Shown here: positions 60,736 to 64,000 of the stretch, piece after piece | Layout of the letters: each line of letters opens with the position of its first letter | How positions within the stretch are numbered: position 1 is the stretch's first letter | From: an uncultured Dysosmobacter sp. | GTDB taxonomy: Bacteria > Bacillota > Clostridia > Oscillospirales > Oscillospiraceae | DNA: 64,000 nt | Direction: 5' to 3' | Assembly: GCA_934590165.1 (NCBI GenBank) | Contig: CAKTOO010000016.1 | Span: 1 to 64,000, forward strand | Translations under genes and position numbers: made by a program | Notes under the pieces: model-generated | What the model saw: the letters and a program-made list of their open reading frames with translations, nothing else | Told to the model about the DNA's origin: nothing | Database searches by the model: none

Positions 60736-61289
60736 AAACAACCACGAATTTAGGATTTAAAAAACCGGAAGCATCTGATTTCATCTCACCGGATGCGTTT
60801 AATGACAATATGGATGCGCTGGATAAGTTGCTTCCTAAGAAAGCAGACTTGGGGAATGACGGGAAAATCCCGTCCAGTCAAGTCCCTTCCGCAGCAACGG
60901 AATCCGCTTTAAGCGGCGCATCCACAAAAGACGCTCCCGCTGATACAGATGGCCTTGTTCTTGTGGACAGCGAGGCATCCGGTGCCACAAAACGGATTCT
61001 CTGGAGTAAATTCAAGGACGTTCTCAGCAATGTGTTCGCATCCAAGAGCCACACGCACGTGAAAGCGAATATCACGGATTTTCCTTCCACAATGCCGCCC
61101 AGCGCCCACACACAGGCCGCGAGTACGATCACCGCCGGAACATTTGCCGGGAAGGTCCGTGCGAATGCATCCGCGATGTCTACGCTCACAACGCCTCAGC
61201 TGCGGGACATCGTCTTTACAAACACAGATCCAGGCACCGGGGCATCCCGCAGCGAGCCGGACGGGACGGTGATCGCTGTCTATGAGTAA
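60732..61289 (+). CDS. Tail fibre protein with H-x-H repeat region
   Basis: The 185-residue protein starts GTG 60732 (TLGFKKPEASDFISPDAFND near the start). The middle carries SHTHVKANITDFPS and AHTQAASTITAGTFAGKV, a pattern of fibre segments where His-x-His sites may bind metal in a trimer. The GTGA overlap with the previous stop supports coupling. Confidence 0.75.
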   Translation: MKTTTNLGFKKPEASDFISPDAFNDNMDALDKLLPKKADLGNDGKIPSSQVPSAATESALSGASTKDAPADTDGLVLVDSEASGATKRILWSKFKDVLSNVFASKSHTHVKANITDFPSTMPPSAHTQAASTITAGTFAGKVRANASAMSTLTTPQLRDIVFTNTDPGTGASRSEPDGTVIAVYE

Positions 61290-62385
61290 AAAAGTATATG
61301 CCGTGCTAAACGGCGTCACGAAAAAAATCAGAAAAAATTATGCCGTGATCGGAGGCATCACCCGCAAGCTCCGGAGGGAGTACGTCGTTTTAAACGGTGT
61401 TACCAGACCGTTTTGGACAGGTGGAGAAGCTGCGTATTATGGAACAGATCATCTGTATGCAGGCGCCCAGGACCCGGCATATGCCAGTACTCCAAAGCAC
61501 GCTATTTTTCATAGCGGATTTGGTGTTGGCTCCAATCTAACGCAATACATGACATCTTTTGATGCAACGCTTGTGAAAACCAATCAGATGATCAACAGCC
61601 GGTATGAACATGCTGGCGGCTGCATCGGGAAAATTGCCATTTTTGCCGGTGGGCGGAATAGCGCGTCTTCCTCCGATGTTACGGCCATAACAGAGGCCTT
61701 CGACGAGACGCTTACATCGGTGGATTGTCCAAGCCTTAGAAAAGGCCGCTGCAATCTGGCAGGAGCAAATGCCGGTTCTTACTTGGTATTTTCCGGTGGA
61801 GAAACTGTTTCCGGCGCCGGATCATCGCATCATACCGATACCGCATATGGAGACGCCTATACGGAATCGCTCACAAAAGTATCTGTGGATATGTCCGTTG
61901 AGGACCGGACCTGGCGGGGCGCAACATTGCCGAGCCACGCTCTCTTTGCAAAAAAGAGCATTGCAAACGCGTTCAATGGATCACTTACCAGATCCTTGCC
62001 TGGCGGTCCAGACGCAGCTATCTATCAAGGAACAGAATTGCATGGAAAAGCAATGTTTGCCGATGAAAACGGAAACCTGCAAGTGTACAATTCAGATTTA
62101 ACGAAAACCGTTGCTTCCGGATTGAGTTCTGCAAGAATCAGCTATGGATGTACAACGCTGGATGAGTGGGCGATTTTTGCGGGCGGAAGGGTTTCTGGAG
62201 AATCGGCGAGCTATCAAACATCTGTTGAGGCGTTTGAAGATGATCTTACCAGGATCACGCTCACCGCTTTGTCAACTGGACGATATAACCTTTCCGGCGC
62301 GCATGTCGGTGACTTCGCCTTTTTCGCTGGCGGATATACCAGTGATAAAAAACCGACATCGCTTGTTGACATTTATAGAATTTGA
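61282..62385 (+). CDS. Kelch-like beta-propeller tail fibre protein
   Basis: The 367-residue protein starts with three tandem 14-residue units (YAVLNGVTKKIRKN, YAVIGGITRKLRRE, YVVLNGVTRPFWTG). At least four to five kelch-type repeats of about 50 residues follow (AIFAGGRNSASSSDV, YLVFSGGETVSGAG, AIFAGGRVSGESAS, FAFFAGGYTSDKKP). A propeller at the fibre tip suits receptor or glycan binding. ATG overlaps the previous stop. Confidence 0.75.
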   Translation: MSKKVYAVLNGVTKKIRKNYAVIGGITRKLRREYVVLNGVTRPFWTGGEAAYYGTDHLYAGAQDPAYASTPKHAIFHSGFGVGSNLTQYMTSFDATLVKTNQMINSRYEHAGGCIGKIAIFAGGRNSASSSDVTAITEAFDETLTSVDCPSLRKGRCNLAGANAGSYLVFSGGETVSGAGSSHHTDTAYGDAYTESLTKVSVDMSVEDRTWRGATLPSHALFAKKSIANAFNGSLTRSLPGGPDAAIYQGTELHGKAMFADENGNLQVYNSDLTKTVASGLSSARISYGCTTLDEWAIFAGGRVSGESASYQTSVEAFEDDLTRITLTALSTGRYNLSGAHVGDFAFFAGGYTSDKKPTSLVDIYRI

Positions 62386-62396
62386 GGAGATTCGAT

Positions 62397-62750
62397 ATGA
62401 AACGATATGCGATTTGGGATAAGCAGTCTGCTATCATCACGCCCTCTGGCGCAGTATTCACGGCGGAACAGTGGAAGCAGAAATTCCCCGCTGCGGCGCT
62501 GGACAGCATCACAGTGGTCTGCGCCGCCGGAGAAATCAATGGGGCATTATTCAGCACGCTTGGCCAGATGAAACAGAACTATGCGCTGAAGGGATGCGAT
62601 TTTTCCGCGTGCACCAGTAACCAGGAGATTTTGCAGGCAATCGAAGACTTCGAAGATGCGGAACAAGCGGCTGCCGCTGATGCAGCGTCCGAACCGACTG
62701 CTGAAGAGCGCATTGCCGCGGCGCTGGAATATCAGAATTTGATGTCTTGA
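62397..62750 (+). CDS. Small fibre-region protein, possible chaperone or tail-tip component
   Basis: The 117-residue protein begins MKRYAIWDKQSAIITPSGAV FTAEQW-like (position 1-26) and has an acidic helical end (FEDAEQAAAADAASEPTAEE). Similar proteins precede XkdX in PBSX-like phages. GAGGAGATTCGAT precedes ATG 62397. Function not assigned. Confidence 0.7.
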   Translation: MKRYAIWDKQSAIITPSGAVFTAEQWKQKFPAAALDSITVVCAAGEINGALFSTLGQMKQNYALKGCDFSACTSNQEILQAIEDFEDAEQAAAADAASEPTAEERIAAALEYQNLMS

Positions 62751-62762
62751 GGAGGAAATAAC

Positions 62763-62933
62763 ATGACCAATAAGGACATGGCGGCAACCAACTATGCAAG
62801 AGGTCTCTGGACAGATGACATGCTGGCAAGGCTTGTTGAAAAGGGCCGTTTGACCGCATCTGAGTATCAGGAAATCACAGGAACAGCGTACCCCGGCGCT
62901 GCTGAAGTTGACACTAGTTCAAATCAGGGATAG
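62763..62933 (+). CDS. xkdX: XkdX-family small tail protein
   Basis: The 56-residue protein contains YARGLWTDDMLARLVEKGRL and TASEYQEITG, the XkdX hallmark (W...M...V..G.I...EY..ITG). GAGGAGGAAATAAC precedes ATG 62763. XkdX sits near tail fibres in PBSX-like phages; role unclear. Confidence 0.85.
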   Translation: MTNKDMAATNYARGLWTDDMLARLVEKGRLTASEYQEITGTAYPGAAEVDTSSNQG

Positions 62934-62951
62934 CAAAGATGGAGGTGCGTT

Positions 62952-64000
62952 ATGCTCCAATTTAACAATTGGCAGATCTCCGTCACCGGCCTGATCGCCC
63001 GGCAGTACGATAACCTGTCCAGGCGCATTGACGTGGAGGGAGACCTCCCGGCGGGCTATACCTGGCAGCTGCTGGTGCAGTGCGGCGGCAACGCGGATAC
63101 CATCCTGCTGGAAGCCACGGAGAATGGCGCAGGAGCGCTTCTGACGGCGGATAACCTGTCCAAGGCCGGAGAGTACTACATCCAGCTGCGGGGCGTCCTG
63201 GAGGCCGACGGCATCACCAGGCGGCACACCAACGTGGTGAGCGCCTACATCCCGGAGAGCCTGACGGGCCTGGGGACCTGGCCGGAGGTGCCCACGGAGT
63301 TTGCCCAGGCGGAAGCCCGCATCCTGGAGCTGTACCGTCACCCGCCCGTTCCCGGCAGCAACGGCTGCTGGCTGGTGTGGGACACGGACAAGGGCGACTA
63401 TGTGGAGAGCCAGCTGGCCCTGCCGGATGTGTCTGTGGGGCCCCAGGGGCCGAAAGGCGATAAGGGTGATAAGGGCGACCCTGGCCCGCAAGGCCCACAG
63501 GGAGAAGTAGGCCCGCAAGGTCCCCAGGGCGTCCAGGGCCCGGAGGGGCCACAAGGCCCCAAGGGCAATACCGGGTCTACCGGAGAGGCCGGCCCTGTTG
63601 GTCCCCAGGGGCCGCAGGGTGAAACGGGACCCCAGGGGCCGAAAGGAGACACCGGCGAGCAGGGCCCCAAGGGAGATGCCGGAGACACAGGGCCCCAGGG
63701 ACCTGCTGGCCCCCAAGGTGAGCAAGGCATCCAGGGTGAGCAAGGTCCGCAGGGTCCCGCCGGTCCCCAGGGCGAGCAGGGGCCGAAGGGCGACCCGGGC
63801 GCTGCCTACACCCTCCCCATCGCCAGCTCCACGCAGCTTGGCGGCGTGCAGCCGTCCGCAAAGACAGACGATATGACACGGGCGGTCGGCGTGGATGAGA
63901 CCGGCGCACTGTGGACGGCGCCGGGCGGCGGAGAAGACAAATATAAACTTATCGCATACCACGAAACAACAGATGAAGATGTAACAGGTACATGGATCGC
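62952..64000 (+). CDS. Collagen-like tail fibre protein (partial, 3' end outside window)
   Basis: 349 codons visible. Residues 1-160 form an N-terminal domain (WQISVTGLIARQYDNLSRRI at the start), then about 41 uninterrupted Gly-X-Y triplets (63,438-63,806; GPQGPKGDKGDKGDPGPQG type), then a C-terminal domain (LPIASSTQLGGVQPSAKTDD). A collagen triple helix would give a long trimeric fibre. ATG 62952 has GGAGGTGCGTT upstream; the frame stays open to 64000. Confidence 0.9.
   Translation, partial: MLQFNNWQISVTGLIARQYDNLSRRIDVEGDLPAGYTWQLLVQCGGNADTILLEATENGAGALLTADNLSKAGEYYIQLRGVLEADGITRRHTNVVSAYIPESLTGLGTWPEVPTEFAQAEARILELYRHPPVPGSNGCWLVWDTDKGDYVESQLALPDVSVGPQGPKGDKGDKGDPGPQGPQGEVGPQGPQGVQGPEGPQGPKGNTGSTGEAGPVGPQGPQGETGPQGPKGDTGEQGPKGDAGDTGPQGPAGPQGEQGIQGEQGPQGPAGPQGEQGPKGDPGAAYTLPIASSTQLGGVQPSAKTDDMTRAVGVDETGALWTAPGGGEDKYKLIAYHETTDEDVTGTWI

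Larger units (their letters stand above)
28823..64000. mobile_element. Prophage, left end to window edge (contractile-tail, PBSX/Xkd-like morphogenesis)
   Basis: Begins next to tRNA-Pro with an integrase, followed by lysogeny, replication, packaging, head, sheath/tube, baseplate and fibre genes in standard order. At least 35 kb is inside the window; lysis genes and the right attachment site are not reached. No transposase or obvious break is seen in the structural genes, so the element may be functional. The left att site is expected at the 3' end of tRNA-Pro or in the AT-rich 28,823-28,884 stretch; the exact core cannot be fixed without the right end. Confidence 0.93.

Noticed and set aside
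61282..64000. Diversity-generating retroelement at the fibre genes
   Set aside because: No reverse transcriptase or template repeat is visible in the window; cannot be excluded to the right.

Overview
The window looks like a chromosome segment of a GC-rich anaerobic gut Firmicute, most likely an Oscillospiraceae/Ruminococcaceae-type clostridium. This rests on strong AGGAGG ribosome binding sites, Gram-positive lipoproteins, family content and GC-rich codon use; no rRNA or marker gene is present to prove it. Positions 1-28,785 are host chromosome. From about 28,823 to the right edge (64,000) lies a prophage whose right end is outside the window.

Host part, left to right. (i) Minus strand: the start of a gene at the left edge, preceded in its operon by an FbpB-like two-module ABC permease, then a heterodimeric ABC exporter pair. 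Both transcription units carry the same LacI-type operator core (TAAACGTTTGC) just downstream of a sigma-A promoter. (ii) Plus strand: a small membrane protein and a complete branched-chain amino-acid ABC operon livK-livH-livM-livG-livF, with hairpins separating the lipoprotein gene from the rest. (iii) A NiaR-type niacin-responsive repressor followed by a PTS-EIIC-like membrane protein. Both promoters carry TGTCAAGACA, and the second site is nested in a perfect 16-bp inverted repeat. (iv) A Gfo/Idh/MocA oxidoreductase. (v) A gene graveyard (about 15.05-17.4 kb) with remnants of an ABC permease, metallo-beta-lactamase-fold proteins and an NhaC antiporter. (vi) A 996-residue membrane cyclic-di-GMP protein (degenerate GGDEF, HD-GYP, PAS, GGDEF). 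(vii) A minus-strand sugar/polyol operon (ATPase, permease, binding protein, LacI regulator, zinc dehydrogenase), followed by a broken AraC-type regulator. (viii) Two minus-strand tRNA-Ser genes and one plus-strand tRNA-Pro, which marks the left edge of the prophage.

Prophage. Lysogeny module on the minus strand: zinc-ribbon tyrosine integrase, membrane-anchored HTH protein, HsdR-N-like nuclease-fold protein, coiled-coil protein and CI-like repressor. The last three end in related repeated 3' segments. A divergent promoter region with three CGGAAAAATTCCG-type operators faces the early genes. The early/replication block holds small HTH proteins, a replisome-organiser-like protein, DnaB helicase, a ParA/DUF3102 pair, a PcfK/PcfJ pair, SSB flanked by two paralogous Cys-motif proteins, an ASCH protein, an HUH-motif protein and several mini-genes of 32-65 codons. 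Then come HNH endonuclease, a probable cos-containing gap, terminase, portal, ClpP-type protease, HK97 capsid, connector proteins, tail sheath and tube (a contractile-tail, PBSX/Xkd-like morphology), a tail chaperone with a canonical -1 frameshift site, a short tape measure, the baseplate set XkdP to XkdU, and a fibre region with a kelch-like protein, XkdX and a collagen-like protein cut by the window edge. No lysis genes are seen; they probably lie to the right.
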